Source: Thiomicrorhabdus sp. zzn3
Lineage (GTDB): Bacteria > Pseudomonadota > Gammaproteobacteria > Thiomicrospirales > Thiomicrospiraceae
DNA length: 64,000 nt
Direction of reading: 5' to 3'
Assembly: GCF_029767755.1 (NCBI RefSeq)
Contig: NZ_JARUQS010000001.1
Location: forward strand, 124,001 to 188,000
Part shown: positions 24,584 through 34,909 of the stretch, piece after piece
How the letters are laid out: each line of letters starts with the position of its first letter
Numbering within the stretch: position 1 is the stretch's first letter
The notes under the pieces: model-generated
The model's database searches: none
Told to the model about the DNA's origin: nothing
What the model saw: the letters and a program-made list of their open reading frames with translations, nothing else
Position numbers and translations under genes: made by a program

Positions 24584-25871
24584 AAATGGGATTGTTGCGG
24601 AAGACCGGGCGCCCTTGGAAGAAGGTTTGTTCTACTTGGCCTGTGAACTCCCAGCCGATAAACGGCGAGTTTTTCCCTTCGCTTAACATGCGTTCCTCTT
24701 CCAGTGTCCAGGTGGCTTGCGGATCCACAATACACAGATCGGCGGAGTTGCCAATCTCCAGAGAGCCGATGACATTGCGGCCTAGAATTGCAGCCGGAGT
24801 CTGAGTGACGCTCCGCACGGCGGTCATCAGATCAAGACCGTTTTCATTGACCAATTTCAATAGCAGCGGCAACAGCGTTTCCAAACCGCTGATGCCCGGG
24901 CGGCTTTCACCGAATGGCAACAGCTTGTCATCCCGTTCCAACGGCGTATGGTCGCTGACGACTGCATCGATAATGCCGTGTTTAAGCCCCATTTGCAGTG
25001 CGCTTTTGTCCTCTAGGCTGCGCAGCGGGGGGCTGGTATGGAATAGGCTGTTAAAGCCCATGACATCCATTTCCGACAGGTGCAGCTGATGGATGGCGAC
25101 ATCGCAGGTCACGGGTAGTCCGCGTTTTTTGGCTTCCGCGATCAGTTCCACAGAGCGCGCGCAGGAGATTTGGGAAAAGTGGGCGCGAATCCCGGCTTCT
25201 TCCACCAGAATCAGATCACGAGCCAAAGCGGCCGTTTCCGCCGAGGGGGGAATCGGCGGTAGGCCTAAACGAGAACTGACCGGTCCGCTGTGAGCGACGC
25301 CGTTATTTTTGAGTTTTTGATCTTCGCAGCGCAGCATCACCACCATATCGTGGGATACGGCGTACTCGAGTGCGTTTTTCAGGGTCAAAGAGTTCTGAAT
25401 AGGTCGGTCGGCCTGGCTGAGCGCGACGCACCCCGCCTGCTGCAGGGAGTAGATGCCGCTGAGCAATTCACCTTCGAGTCCCTGGGTCAGGGCGCCGACG
25501 GGCATAACAAATGCCGTGGCTGCCTGACGGGCACGGCGTTGAATCAGTTCGGTGACCGCTTGCGAGTCGTTGACCGGAGAGGTATCCGGTGGACAGCATA
25601 GGCTGGTAATGCCGCCGGCTACCGCCGCTTTGGTTTCGGAGGCAATATTGCCGGCAAAATTACTTCCAGGGTCTCCTAAACGCGCTTTGAGATCGACCAG
25701 GCCGGGTAGAAGCCACTTTCCTGTCGCATCGATCTCCTGGTCGGCGCTGAACCCTTCCGGTGCTTCATCGCCAATCCCGGCAATGCGTCCACGGGCAATG
25801 TATAAGTGAGTGACTCGGTCTAAGTTCTGGCTCGGATCGATGATACGAGCGTTTTTGATCATCAGTCTCAT
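24582..25871 (-). CDS. pyrX: Non-catalytic dihydroorotase-like subunit of aspartate transcarbamoylase (PyrX/PyrC')
   Basis: A 429-residue amidohydrolase-fold protein encoded directly behind pyrB with a four-base overlap. Active dihydroorotases have DxHxHLREPG. Here the same place reads [10 protein letters not shown], with K62 and R64 in place of both zinc-binding histidines. The HAED motif is replaced by CEDQ, and the later HxS by AHFSQIS. The enzyme should therefore be inactive. It matches the pseudo-dihydroorotase that in Pseudomonas is required to assemble the PyrB dodecamer. A catalytic pyrC should lie elsewhere in the genome. Confidence 0.9.
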   Translation of the reverse strand: MRLMIKNARIIDPSQNLDRVTHLYIARGRIAGIGDEAPEGFSADQEIDATGKWLLPGLVDLKARLGDPGSNFAGNIASETKAAVAGGITSLCCPPDTSPVNDSQAVTELIQRRARQAATAFVMPVGALTQGLEGELLSGIYSLQQAGCVALSQADRPIQNSLTLKNALEYAVSHDMVVMLRCEDQKLKNNGVAHSGPVSSRLGLPPIPPSAETAALARDLILVEEAGIRAHFSQISCARSVELIAEAKKRGLPVTCDVAIHQLHLSEMDVMGFNSLFHTSPPLRSLEDKSALQMGLKHGIIDAVVSDHTPLERDDKLLPFGESRPGISGLETLLPLLLKLVNENGLDLMTAVRSVTQTPAAILGRNVIGSLEIGNSADLCIVDPQATWTLEEERMLSEGKNSPFIGWEFTGQVEQTFFQGRPVFRNNPI

Positions 25872-26923
25872 GCGTTTTCCTTACCGTCTGTATCGTCGGC
25901 TGAGGCCATTTCCAATTCCAGGGAGGCCTGTTCTGCTTTGTGTTGTGCCAGTTGCGCGGCGTTACTCATGATAATCGACATCACCGCCATGCGCACCGCG
26001 ATGCCATAAGTCACCTGCTGCAAGATCACCGATTGCGGGCCGTCGGCGACTTCGGAGTCAATTTCCACTCCGCGGTTAATCGGGCCCGGATGCATCACGA
26101 TCGCATCCGGTTTGGCCAATGCCAAACGCTCCTTCGTCAGTCCGTAGAGTTTAAAGAATTCTTTTTCGCTAGGAATTAAGGCGCTTTTCATGCGCTCATT
26201 CTGCAGGCGAACCATAATAATCACGTCCACGTCCTGCAGCCCCTCTTCAATGTTGTCGTAATGGTGCACCCCCATTGCTTCCGGGTGGGTCGGCATCAGG
26301 GTTTTGGGGCCGATGACGCGAATTTCCCGAGCTTCCAGAATGCTCAGCGCCTGAATTTGCGAGCGCACTACGCGGGAGTGGAGAACGTCACCGACAATGG
26401 CCACTTTCAGGTCGTAGATGTCGCCCTTGTGGCGACGGATGGTGAACATATCCAGCATCGCCTGGGTAGGGTGGGCATGCTGGCCGTCACCGGCATTGAG
26501 CACGTGGACATGCGGTGCGACATGTTGCGCAAAAAAGTGTGCCGCGCCGCTTTCCGCATGGCGAATGACGAACATGTCTGCCTGCATTGCTTGCAAATTC
26601 CACAATGTATCGAGCAAGGATTCGCCTTTTTTGGTCGCCGAGGTGGCAATGTCTAAACTGGCCACATCCGCAGAAAGACGTTTTTCGGCAATTTCGAAAG
26701 TGGTGCGGGTGCGGGTGCTCGGTTCAAAAAACAGGTTCATGATGGTTTTGCCGCGCAACACCGGTACTTTCTTGATTTCATCGGTGTTGGGATTGATAAA
26801 TGACTCGGCCGTATCGAGAATTTCTAGCAGGTGGTGCTGCTTAAGACCTTCAAGAGTCAAAAAGTGGCGAATTTTTCCGAGTTCATTCAATTGCAGGTTG
26901 GGGGCAGTCAAACGAGCACTCAT
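25868..26923 (-). CDS. pyrB: Aspartate carbamoyltransferase catalytic subunit
   Basis: A 351-residue enzyme joining carbamoyl phosphate and aspartate in pyrimidine synthesis. The carbamoyl-phosphate loop [13 protein letters not shown] spans S69-T72, and HPTQAMLD is present. [13 protein letters not shown] is the aspartate-binding region. Compared with the common length of about 310 residues it has extra N- and C-terminal tails, as in the Pseudomonas-type enzyme that complexes with PyrX. It overlaps both pyrR and pyrX by four bases. Confidence 0.97.
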   Translation of the reverse strand: MSARLTAPNLQLNELGKIRHFLTLEGLKQHHLLEILDTAESFINPNTDEIKKVPVLRGKTIMNLFFEPSTRTRTTFEIAEKRLSADVASLDIATSATKKGESLLDTLWNLQAMQADMFVIRHAESGAAHFFAQHVAPHVHVLNAGDGQHAHPTQAMLDMFTIRRHKGDIYDLKVAIVGDVLHSRVVRSQIQALSILEAREIRVIGPKTLMPTHPEAMGVHHYDNIEEGLQDVDVIIMVRLQNERMKSALIPSEKEFFKLYGLTKERLALAKPDAIVMHPGPINRGVEIDSEVADGPQSVILQQVTYGIAVRMAVMSIIMSNAAQLAQHKAEQASLELEMASADDTDGKENA

Positions 26924-27432
26924 GCGGATTCCTCTGTTTGATCAAGAATAGAGACGGTTAAAGGGTCAGGGCCGGATACTTTGAGTGTTTGGCTACACTC
27001 AAGTTGCATGCCGACGGCATCGGCCTGAATTGGCAGTTCACGGCAGCCGCGACGATCCAGCAGGGTGACCAGAGTCACGGAGGCCGGGCGGCCGAAGTCG
27101 AAAATTTCATTCAGGGCCGCGCGAATAGTGCGCCCGGTAAATAGCACATCGTCCACCAGAATAATGTGTTGATCGTCTATCTCCCAGGGAATATCGGAAG
27201 GCTTTACCGCGGGGTTAAGGCCAATTTTGGAAAAGTCGTCGCGGTAAAAGCTGATGTCAATGACGCCCAAAGGATCGGTGAGCTGCAATTGCTGATGAAG
27301 CGCTTGCGCGACCCATTCGCCGCCGGTGCGAATGCCGATCATTTTGGGGGATTTTGCCAAAATGTCCTGGCTTTGTAGTTGTTCGCATATGCGGGTAATC
27401 AGAGCATTGACATCAATATCGAGTTCCTTCAT
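26920..27432 (-). CDS. pyrR: PyrR, bifunctional pyr regulator / uracil phosphoribosyltransferase-like
   Basis: A 170-residue type I phosphoribosyltransferase. The PRPP loop [10 protein letters not shown] is at 93-102, with [10 protein letters not shown] near the N-terminus and [13 protein letters not shown] near the end, both typical of PyrR. In Gram-positive bacteria it binds pyr mRNA. In gammaproteobacteria with pyrR-pyrB-pyrX its regulatory mode is less clear. It is the first gene of the pyr operon; an inverted repeat lies in its leader at 27470-27498. Confidence 0.92.
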   Translation of the reverse strand: MKELDIDVNALITRICEQLQSQDILAKSPKMIGIRTGGEWVAQALHQQLQLTDPLGVIDISFYRDDFSKIGLNPAVKPSDIPWEIDDQHIILVDDVLFTGRTIRAALNEIFDFGRPASVTLVTLLDRRGCRELPIQADAVGMQLECSQTLKVSGPDPLTVSILDQTEESA

Positions 27433-27469
27433 GGGGCCTCTCTTTCATTTGCTGAGCTTAAAGCTAGTG

Positions 27470-27498
27470 CTGTGAGGCCTTTCAACAGAGTCTCACAG
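27470..27498 (-). promoter_or_regulatory. Inverted repeat in the pyrR leader
   Basis: CTGTGAG (27470-27476) and CTCACAG (27492-27498) form a 7-bp stem with a 15-base loop, 38 bases before the pyrR start. It may be a regulatory hairpin; no classical PyrR-binding loop is recognisable. Confidence 0.35.
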
Positions 27499-27536
27499 GC
27501 GGCTTTTTAAATTAAGACAACGGCTTCACCGATCGG

Positions 27537-27947
27537 TTAACTGTCTTGCTGTAGCCAGTTTTCTAAAATAATTTGTGCGGCATGGTCGTCAATATGGGTG
27601 CGACCGGTCATGCGGTTTTCCGCTTCGATGGAACTGAGTTGTTCTTCTATATAAAACACCGGCCGCTGATAGCGCCCACTAAGGCGTTGTCCAAATTTGC
27701 GGGCCGGCTGCGTCAATGGCTGTTCACTGCCGTCTAATCGCATGGGAAGGCCGACGACAATGGCGACCGGTTGCCACTGATCAAAGAGACGACTGATATG
27801 CTCCCAATCAGGCACGCCATCTCGACTGTTGACAATGGCCTCCGGCGAAGCGGTTTGGGTGACGGTTTGGCCGACCGCGACGCCAATGCGGCGCAAGCCG
27901 AAGTCGAATCCTATCACCACCCCCTCAAGAGCCGCTTTATCAGGCAT
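27537..27947 (-). CDS. ruvX: RuvX/YqgF, Holliday-junction-resolvase-like pre-16S rRNA nuclease
   Basis: A 136-residue RNase-H-fold nuclease. The N-terminal strand motif GFDFGLRRIGVAVGQ, the middle VVGLPMRLDGSE and the C-terminal DDHAAQIILENWL are the family landmarks. The acidic residues of the active site (in GFDFG, in the IEEQLSS region and in the final DDHAA) are in place. YqgF-type proteins process the 5' end of 16S rRNA in E. coli. It overlaps yqgE by eight bases, a common linkage. Confidence 0.95.
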   Translation of the reverse strand: MPDKAALEGVVIGFDFGLRRIGVAVGQTVTQTASPEAIVNSRDGVPDWEHISRLFDQWQPVAIVVGLPMRLDGSEQPLTQPARKFGQRLSGRYQRPVFYIEEQLSSIEAENRMTGRTHIDDHAAQIILENWLQQDS

Positions 27948-28506
27948 GACCGGCCTCGGCCGTCAAAAATTCAGGGGAGATGCCAAGCGTTCCCAAAGCG
28001 ACTTCCCATTTCGATTCATGGGGGGTGTCGAACAGCAGATTGTGGTTGTAGGGAATGGTCAGCCAGCTGTTATCTTGAATCTCTTGTGCCAGTTGGCCGG
28101 GCTTCCAACCGGCAAACCCCAAGCAGACCATGAAGTGTTCCGGGCCTTGGTTATGCGCCAGAGCCTGCAACAGATCGTCGGAAACCGTCATTGCCAAATG
28201 GTCGTCGAGAATCATGCTGCTCTTCCAGTTGCCTATCGGATTGTGCAGGATAAAACCGCGTTCCATATCTACGGGACCGCCAATCATGACTTCCTGAGTT
28301 AAAAAGGGGTAATCCCCTTCCGGCGTGTAGTCAAAGTGGGTTAACAGCTCTTCAATAGAGAGTTTATGGGGTTGGTTTATGACCAATCCCATGGCTCCGT
28401 GTTCATTGTCTTCCACCAGATAAATCACCGTTTTTTCAAACCAGCTGTCATCCAGGCTGGGCATGGCGATCAGAAATTGGTGTTCAAGCGATTGCATCTC
28501 TTTCAT
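27940..28506 (-). CDS. yqgE: YqgE/AlgH family protein
   Basis: A 188-residue protein of UPF0301. Signature segments are FLIAMPSLDDSWFEKTVIYLVEDNEHGAMGLVIN, VMIGGPVDMERGFILH and FMVCLGFAGWKPGQLAQEI. Function is not established; AlgH in Pseudomonas affects alginate expression. It lies directly upstream of ruvX, as in many gammaproteobacteria. Confidence 0.95.
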   Translation of the reverse strand: MKEMQSLEHQFLIAMPSLDDSWFEKTVIYLVEDNEHGAMGLVINQPHKLSIEELLTHFDYTPEGDYPFLTQEVMIGGPVDMERGFILHNPIGNWKSSMILDDHLAMTVSDDLLQALAHNQGPEHFMVCLGFAGWKPGQLAQEIQDNSWLTIPYNHNLLFDTPHESKWEVALGTLGISPEFLTAEAGHA

Positions 28507-28515
28507 ATTCGCGAA

Positions 28516-29571
28516 TTATAACAGTTTGCAATGGTTTGCCATGGCTTTTGTTTGTTCTATATGGCCATTATGGTCGATCACCAGTACCGCGTCGATTCCC
28601 ATCTTTTTCGCCACTTCTTTCCAATGTTCCGGGCCGGCGATCAGCAGCGCGGTGGCTGCGGCATCGGCCGTGGTGGCATCAGGGTGCATGACGGTGACCG
28701 AGGCCAAGGACTCCGCCGGATAGCCGCTGTTTGGATTCAGAATGTGACTGTAGCGTCTGCCTTTCCACTCAAAAAAGCGTTGATAGGTTCCTGAGGTGAC
28801 AATGCTCATGTCACCGCGCAAGTCGATTTCAGCAATTGCTTGCTGAGGGTGTGCGGGGTTTTGAACGCCTATTGACCAGGCCTGTCCGTTTTTGGAACCG
28901 ATCACGCGCATGTCGCCACCAATGTTGACAATGGCGTTTTGAATGCCGGCTTGGCGGAGTTGCTGGATGGCGATATCCAAAGCCAAGCCTTTGGCATTGC
29001 CGCCAAAATCGAGTTTGACCGCTGGATTACGGCTGTAGAGTTGATTGCCTGTGAAATAGAGGTCGGCAATCGATGGACGGACCCTTAGCCAGTGTGAAAT
29101 TTTATCCGCGGTCGGCGGCGGACCGCTCCATTGTTCGCTGTGAAAGCCCCAAAGATCAATCAGTTGGCCAATGCCGGGATCGAACAGGTAGTCGCTTTGT
29201 TTGGCAAGCTGTTGCGACTTGAGGATAAAGTCTTTGACCGAGTTTGCCACCTCAATGGGTTGGTTATTGGCGATCGATTGGTTGATTTTGCTGACAATTC
29301 CCCCTTTTTCCCAAGCATGCCATTCGTGGTGAAACGTCTGAAAACGCTGTTCTACCGCCTGAATGGCTTTTTGTGCTCTTTGCTGATCACTTGAATAAAT
29401 GGTGATTTGAACTAAGGTGCCAAACACCAGCAATTCCGCTTTGGTCGCATTGGGTTTAGGGGTACAGGCGGATAACAGAAACAGGATGAGAGTTAAGCAA
29501 TAGAGTCGAAGCGACAAGGGTTTATGAGGATGGGGGTAGGCGGCGGTTAAGCTGGCAGCGTGTTGTGGCAT
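28516..29571 (-). CDS. apbE: FAD:protein FMN transferase ApbE (lipoprotein)
   Basis: About 351 residues from ATG at 29571; a GTG at 29613 would add 14. The N-terminus has a hydrophobic core and the lipobox LLSACTPK, giving a periplasmic lipid-anchored enzyme. ApbE moves FMN from FAD to threonine in Na+-NQR, RNF and similar flavoproteins. The flavin-binding segment NAIVNIGGDMRVIG, the metal-site stretch LDFGGNAKGLALD and HILNPNSGYPAESLASVTVMHPDATTADAAATAL are typical. No ribosome-binding site decides the start. The CAGGCCTG repeat is in frame at 28877-28884 (Gln-Ala-Trp). Confidence 0.93.
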   Translation of the reverse strand: MPQHAASLTAAYPHPHKPLSLRLYCLTLILFLLSACTPKPNATKAELLVFGTLVQITIYSSDQQRAQKAIQAVEQRFQTFHHEWHAWEKGGIVSKINQSIANNQPIEVANSVKDFILKSQQLAKQSDYLFDPGIGQLIDLWGFHSEQWSGPPPTADKISHWLRVRPSIADLYFTGNQLYSRNPAVKLDFGGNAKGLALDIAIQQLRQAGIQNAIVNIGGDMRVIGSKNGQAWSIGVQNPAHPQQAIAEIDLRGDMSIVTSGTYQRFFEWKGRRYSHILNPNSGYPAESLASVTVMHPDATTADAAATALLIAGPEHWKEVAKKMGIDAVLVIDHNGHIEQTKAMANHCKLL

Positions 29572-29820
29572 TTTGAATTGATTGCTTGGATTGTGAATGA
29601 CTTTCTGGCACACGGTTTGAATGCAGTATACCGCATAATCAAGGTCTTCTTGAGGTTCGCTCTTCCAAAATTAACCCTTAAATATGGTTGAGCGTGATGA
29701 GAAGGACTAGAATAGGGATGAATTATTTTTGGCTCGCGACGTATTCCGAACATTGTAAGTGGCGTTTGTGTATGCTTTTTGCTTCGGAAAATCGATTGTT
29801 AACACAAAGAGGTAATGCCA

Positions 29821-32433
29821 ATGAATCCGCAGCTGACTGGACATGAAAGAGAGGTGGCTGAAGGGGTGACGATTGTTTCCCAAACCGATCTGCACGGTAC
29901 GATCACCGATGTCAATGATGCCTTTGTTCAGATCAGCGGTTATTCCAAAGAAGAGTTGATTGGCCAACCTCATAATATCTTGCGTCACCCCGATGTGCCC
30001 AAGGCGGTGTTTGCCGATCTTTGGCGTACGCTTAAACAAGGCAAACCTTGGGTGCAGTTGGTTAAAAACCGTTGTAAAAATGGCGATCACTACTGGGTGG
30101 AAGCGAATGTCAGTCCGGTCGTTCAGAAGGGCGAAATTATCGGCTATATGTCGGTTCGCCGCCGTATCAGTGATGAGCAAAAACACGCTGCGGAGCAGCT
30201 CTATCAGGCGGTGGAAAAAGGCCAGGTTGAGATTAAAAACGGTTATGTCAATACTTGGGCTAAGCGGTTCAGTTTAGTCAATCGCATCAATCCGTTGTTT
30301 ATTTTGATGTTGATGATCGCCTTAGTGAGTGTCTTTGGAATTTTGGATGCACTGGACATTATCTCGATCCATTGGGCGATTCAGGTCGCGGTGCTGTCCG
30401 TGGTGCAGATTTATGCACTGACCATTAACCGCTTTGTCGAGAAGCAGGCACAAAGTTTTGATCGCCTGCTCAAAGCGGCTTCGGAAGCGGATTTTACCGC
30501 TCAGGTAGATACGTATAGCCGCACCTGGTTAGGTGGGTTGGCCAGCGATCTCAAAAGAATGCAAATTCAGATGGGCGCGAGTTTTGAGCAGAATCGACTG
30601 CAACTCAACCAGAATACGCGTTTGAAAACGGCGCTGGATAATGCGTCGACCTGTACTCTGGTGGCCGATACCAATCACCATATCATCTATTTCAATCAGG
30701 CAATGGAAACGCTGTTGCACAAATACCAGTCTGAGATCGGAAAAACAGTGGCTGGTTTTGATGTGGAGCGGATGTGCGAAGCGCCTATCGAAACCTTACA
30801 TACCGACCCGCAACGTTTTAGCCAGGTTCTCGATACCTTAAAAGGCGTTTGGGAAGAAGAGCTTCATTTTGGAAACTGTGTGATTAAATCCACCGTACAG
30901 CCGGTTATCAATGGGCACGGAGAGCGTTTAGGGAGCGTGGTCGAGTGGACCGATTTGACGCAGCGGCGTCAGGTAGAAGCAAGGCTGGACGGGGTTTTGA
31001 GCTTGGCTGCTAAAGGCCATACCGATTTGAAAGTGGATCAGCATGACCTGGAAGGTTTTTACCTTTATATGGCAAACAACATCAATGGATTAATGAAAAG
31101 CCTGAATGTGGCCATTGAGGAAATTGTTAAGGTGATGGCGGGATTAGCGCAGGGGGATATTGCGCAACGTGTTGAGAAAGAGTTCAGCGGTTCGTTGGCA
31201 GCGATGAAAGGCGCAACCAATGTGTCTCTGGATAATTTGGGAAGCATTATTATGCAGATTCGCAATGTGGCTGAGGCGGTCAGTCTGGCGGCGGCTGAGT
31301 CAGCCCAGGCCTCTGACGATCTTTCCAATCGCACTCAGCAGGCTGCGGCGGCTTTGGAAGAGGTCAATGCCAATATGCAGAGCATTAATCATTCGCAGCA
31401 AGCCAATACGCAAACCCTTAATGAAGTCTCTCAGCTGGCTCAAGGTTCAGTTAAATTGAATCTCCAAGCTCGGGAGTCCATGGACGAAACCATTGCTGCG
31501 ATGGAGAGCATAAAGCAGACATCGGAACGCATCAGCGACATTATCGGTTTGATTGACGGTATCGCGTTTCAGACCAATCTGCTGGCCCTGAATGCCGCAG
31601 TTGAGGCGGCTCGTGCCGGTGAGCACGGTCGCGGGTTTGCCGTAGTGGCCGGTGAAGTGCGTAACTTGGCGCAGAAATCGGCGGAAGCGGCCGGCGAGAT
31701 CAAGGCCCTCATTGAAGAGGCGGGCCATCGAGTCAACGAAGGGGCGGAAAAGGTGCAGTTAACGCACGATGTCTTTATACAGGTGGATCAGGAAGTCTCT
31801 AAAATCGGCAATGAGTTGGCCGGCGTGGTTTCTTCGATTGAAGAGCAGCAACACAGTGTGAACGAGGTGAGTTCGACGATCAACCGGCTCGATTCCAACA
31901 TTCAGCAGAATGCCGCACTGGTTGAAGAAACCTCCTCTTCCGCAGAGGCTTTACGTCATCAAGCCGATCAACTTCACGTGGAAATCGGCAAGTTTAAAGT
32001 GGATGAAAGGGCGTTAAAACAGCAGGATCGTTACCAGGGGGAAATCAACGGCGTGCGAATGGGGGAGGTGCGTCGGAATATGCGTATTTGGCGAACCACC
32101 ACACAAGCTTATCTCAACGGCATTCGCGTGCCTTTTGATTCTGAAACGGCTGTGGATGCAACGGCCTGTGCGGTGGGGAAGGCCCTGAACACCTTGCAGC
32201 AGGCAAATCCGCAAATGCAGGCCTGGCCGGTTTGGGAAGAGGTGAATCGATTGCACAAGCGTCAGCATGACATGGTGCATGAGGCACTTGAGTTGCGCCA
32301 GCAGCTTAATGAACACTCTGAGGTGGCAGATTATGAACGTCTGGACGATTTAATGGATGAATTCTCTACCGTGACTCACGCTTTGGATCTGAAGCTGGCC
32401 GACCTTGAAGATAAACTGCTGGAAACTCTGTAG
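29821..32433 (+). CDS. Aer-type PAS methyl-accepting chemotaxis protein with CZB-like C-terminus
   Basis: ATG at 29821 has AGAGG eight bases upstream; an in-frame ATG at 29815 is too close. The protein has 870 residues. An N-terminal Aer-type PAS (about 20-120) has [29 protein letters not shown]. It is followed by a hydrophobic hairpin (about 145-200), a second PAS-like region (about 255-385) and a HAMP-like segment. The signalling domain has the hairpin tip [37 protein letters not shown] (about 575-615). The tail (about 745-830) resembles the zinc-binding CZB domain (ACAVGKAL, then HKRQHDMVH), but its first histidine is replaced by Met. Energy or redox taxis is likely. Confidence 0.9.
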   Translation: MNPQLTGHEREVAEGVTIVSQTDLHGTITDVNDAFVQISGYSKEELIGQPHNILRHPDVPKAVFADLWRTLKQGKPWVQLVKNRCKNGDHYWVEANVSPVVQKGEIIGYMSVRRRISDEQKHAAEQLYQAVEKGQVEIKNGYVNTWAKRFSLVNRINPLFILMLMIALVSVFGILDALDIISIHWAIQVAVLSVVQIYALTINRFVEKQAQSFDRLLKAASEADFTAQVDTYSRTWLGGLASDLKRMQIQMGASFEQNRLQLNQNTRLKTALDNASTCTLVADTNHHIIYFNQAMETLLHKYQSEIGKTVAGFDVERMCEAPIETLHTDPQRFSQVLDTLKGVWEEELHFGNCVIKSTVQPVINGHGERLGSVVEWTDLTQRRQVEARLDGVLSLAAKGHTDLKVDQHDLEGFYLYMANNINGLMKSLNVAIEEIVKVMAGLAQGDIAQRVEKEFSGSLAAMKGATNVSLDNLGSIIMQIRNVAEAVSLAAAESAQASDDLSNRTQQAAAALEEVNANMQSINHSQQANTQTLNEVSQLAQGSVKLNLQARESMDETIAAMESIKQTSERISDIIGLIDGIAFQTNLLALNAAVEAARAGEHGRGFAVVAGEVRNLAQKSAEAAGEIKALIEEAGHRVNEGAEKVQLTHDVFIQVDQEVSKIGNELAGVVSSIEEQQHSVNEVSSTINRLDSNIQQNAALVEETSSSAEALRHQADQLHVEIGKFKVDERALKQQDRYQGEINGVRMGEVRRNMRIWRTTTQAYLNGIRVPFDSETAVDATACAVGKALNTLQQANPQMQAWPVWEEVNRLHKRQHDMVHEALELRQQLNEHSEVADYERLDDLMDEFSTVTHALDLKLADLEDKLLETL

Positions 32434-32519
32434 ACCGTATCGTTTTAAGAGCGGTTTTAAATGTCTGTTCTCATAGACCAGAACCTGTTTCTAATCGTGA
32501 ACAACGCTTGGTAACGGTT

Positions 32520-33470
32520 TCAGAGAGGCTTGTGTGTTTCCAGACTGTCGAACAGGGTGCCGGCAATATTGAGATGAAACTGGGCGTCGAGTTCGCGAAT
32601 GCAGGTCGGGCTGGTAACGTTAATTTCGGTAATGTAATCACCAATCACATCCAAGCCGACAAACCACAACCCTTTGGCTTTTAGAGTCGGTGCGATCTGC
32701 TGACAGAGCCAACGTTCTCGTTCCGTAATCGGCATGCCGACTCCCGTTCCACCCGCGGCGATATTGCCGCGCGTTTCGCCTTCGGCGGGAATGCGCGCCA
32801 GGGCATAAGGAACAGGTTCGCCGTCAATCAGCAAAATGCGTTTGTCGCCGTCTTTAATTTCCGGCAGGTAAATTTGCGCCATAATATGATGGCGCCCCAT
32901 GCCCGTCATTGTTTCCAGAATGACATTGATGTTCGGATCGTCATGACGCACCCTGAAAATAGAGCTGCCTCCCATGGCGTCGAGCGGTTTGAGAATGGTG
33001 TCTCGGTGTTCTTGGACGAAGGTTTTGAGTTGTTCCATATTGGCTGAAACCAAAGTCGGTGGAATGCACTCAGGAAACCAGCTCGCAAACAGCTTTTCAT
33101 TAGCATCACGCAGACTCTGCGGCTTGTTCACCACCAGAACGCCGTCGGCTTCCGCCAGTTCCAGCATATGGGTGCTGTAGAGGTAGTCGTTGTTAAATGG
33201 CGGATCTTGACGGATCAGAATGATGTCCAAGGTGTTTAACGGCAGTTCATGGCCGGCGCCGAAGCCGTAATACTGTTCGTCGCGATCCCACACTTTCAGT
33301 TCGCTGCACACCGACCAGGCCTGCCCATTTTTTAAAAACAGATCTTCCGGCTGCATGTAGAAAATTTCATAGCCACGCCTTTGTGCTTCCAGCAGCATGG
33401 CAAAGGAGCTGTCTTTGTAGGGTTTGATCTGCTCGATTGGATCCATGACTATGCCCAGTTTGTAGGCCAT
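32520..33470 (-). CDS. gshB: Glutathione synthetase
   Basis: A 316-residue ATP-grasp ligase that adds glycine to gamma-glutamylcysteine. The frame runs up into gshA, but ATG at 33470 with GGAGAG upstream begins MAYKLGIVMDPI, the standard GshB N-terminus. Family segments include RQDPPFNNDYLYSTH, NKPQSLRDANEKL, DAMGGSSIFR, RILLIDGEPVPYALARIPAEGETRGN and the C-terminal GLDVIGDYITEINVTSPTC. It follows gshA after 11 bases, forming a complete glutathione pathway. The CAGGCCTG repeat is in frame at 33316-33323 (Gln-Ala-Trp). Confidence 0.97.
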   Translation of the reverse strand: MAYKLGIVMDPIEQIKPYKDSSFAMLLEAQRRGYEIFYMQPEDLFLKNGQAWSVCSELKVWDRDEQYYGFGAGHELPLNTLDIILIRQDPPFNNDYLYSTHMLELAEADGVLVVNKPQSLRDANEKLFASWFPECIPPTLVSANMEQLKTFVQEHRDTILKPLDAMGGSSIFRVRHDDPNINVILETMTGMGRHHIMAQIYLPEIKDGDKRILLIDGEPVPYALARIPAEGETRGNIAAGGTGVGMPITERERWLCQQIAPTLKAKGLWFVGLDVIGDYITEINVTSPTCIRELDAQFHLNIAGTLFDSLETHKPL

Positions 33471-33481
33471 GAGACTCTCCC

Positions 33482-34774
33482 TTAATTCTTCTGCTTGGCT
33501 TCCGCCAGCTCTCTTGCGGCGGCTAAAAGAGCCAGACGTGCGATGACACCGTATGCGTAAAAGCGGTTTGGTGAGGCATCTGGGGATTGCTGTTCGTCCG
33601 GAACGACGCAAGAACCTTCAAAAGAGAGTGGTTTGAAGTGCATGCCGGGTGAGTTTAGATTGTCAGTGGCGGTCTTACCGGTATGAACGCGATAGAAGCC
33701 ACCGATAACATGGCTGCCCAACATATAAACGACGGGTTCGGCCACGGCCTCTTCAATGGTTTCAAACGTATAAACCCCTTCCTGTACCAGCATGTGTTCG
33801 ACTTGTAAGCCTTCTTTAACCGAGGCCATTTTATTGCGTTGTTTGCGGTTCAGGTTGAGCACGTCTTCTGGTGTGCTGACCGACATAATCGCCATGCCGT
33901 AGGTGCCGCTGTCGGATTTGACGATGGCAAACGGTTTGCAATCGATGTCATGGGTGTCGTAATACTGCTGTGTGTTTTCCAAAACTTTGTTGACCGACTC
34001 GGCCAGGTTTTCCAGACCGGTGCGTTCTTTGAAATTAATTGGACCACATTGCAAGGAGGTTGGGGTGATCAGCCAGGGATCGATATCGATCAGTTCGGCA
34101 AACGCCTTGGTGACATCGGCGTAATGCTTGAAATGTTGTGTTTTATAACGATTGGCCCAACCCAGTTCCAAGGGGGGCAGGAGGGTTTGATCAATGTCTT
34201 CCAAGATCTTGGGACGGCCGCTGGAGAGGTCGTTGTTGAGCAATACGGCACAAGGGAAGAAATCGTCCACCCCGACCTTATTATCCTGGCGGCGTAAAGG
34301 TTTTAAGGTGAGCGCGTTTCCGGAAGGAAGTTCAATGGTCAGCGGCTCTTCCAGATCCGGAAGCAGTGAGCCAATATGCACTTCATAGCCTGCGGTTTCT
34401 AAAATCGTTTTGAGCGCATGGACGTTTTCCAGGTAAAACAGATTGCGAGTATGGTTTTCCGGGATGATCAGAATGCCGTCGGCAATGGGACAGATTTGCG
34501 TGACTGCGGTTTGTGCGGCATGAACCGCTAGAGGTCTCAGATCGGGATGCAGATTGTTGAAACCGGCCGGAAACAGATTGGTATCTACCGGAGCCAGTTT
34601 ATAGCCGGCGTTACGCAAATCCACCGAGGCATAAAAAGGGGCGGGGGTTTGCATAAACTGTTTTCTAAACCAGGCTTCAATTTCATTGCGATGGTCCAAT
34701 AGGTGTTTTTCCAACTCCAGTAGCGGGCCAGTCAAAGCGGTTTGCAAATGCGGAACTTGGTTGGTAGAAGGCAT
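33482..34774 (-). CDS. gshA: Glutamate-cysteine ligase, Acidithiobacillus-type (type 3)
   Basis: A 430-residue ligase making gamma-glutamylcysteine. It is unlike the E. coli GshA and matches the type found in acidophilic and sulfur-oxidising proteobacteria: FYASVDLRNAGYKLAPVDTNLFPAGFNNL near residue 50, PITSLQ-like LITPTSLQCGPINFKERTG in the middle, FAIVKSDSGTYGMAIM and VEHMLVQEGVYTFE near the ATP site, and SHVIGGFYRVH. Identity rests on these segments and on the coupling to gshB. The gene type is one of the hints to the organism group. Confidence 0.9.
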   Translation of the reverse strand: MPSTNQVPHLQTALTGPLLELEKHLLDHRNEIEAWFRKQFMQTPAPFYASVDLRNAGYKLAPVDTNLFPAGFNNLHPDLRPLAVHAAQTAVTQICPIADGILIIPENHTRNLFYLENVHALKTILETAGYEVHIGSLLPDLEEPLTIELPSGNALTLKPLRRQDNKVGVDDFFPCAVLLNNDLSSGRPKILEDIDQTLLPPLELGWANRYKTQHFKHYADVTKAFAELIDIDPWLITPTSLQCGPINFKERTGLENLAESVNKVLENTQQYYDTHDIDCKPFAIVKSDSGTYGMAIMSVSTPEDVLNLNRKQRNKMASVKEGLQVEHMLVQEGVYTFETIEEAVAEPVVYMLGSHVIGGFYRVHTGKTATDNLNSPGMHFKPLSFEGSCVVPDEQQSPDASPNRFYAYGVIARLALLAAARELAEAKQKN

Positions 34775-34909
34775 CAGTATTTCTCTTTAGGTAAGTTAGG
34801 GCACTAGCCCTTGCTTACCGAGTTACAGTTAGATTAGATTGCCTTATTATAGCGAACTCGCGCAGCTATAACAGCGATGAATCGGCCTGTTAAGAGAGTG
34901 GTTAGTGAT

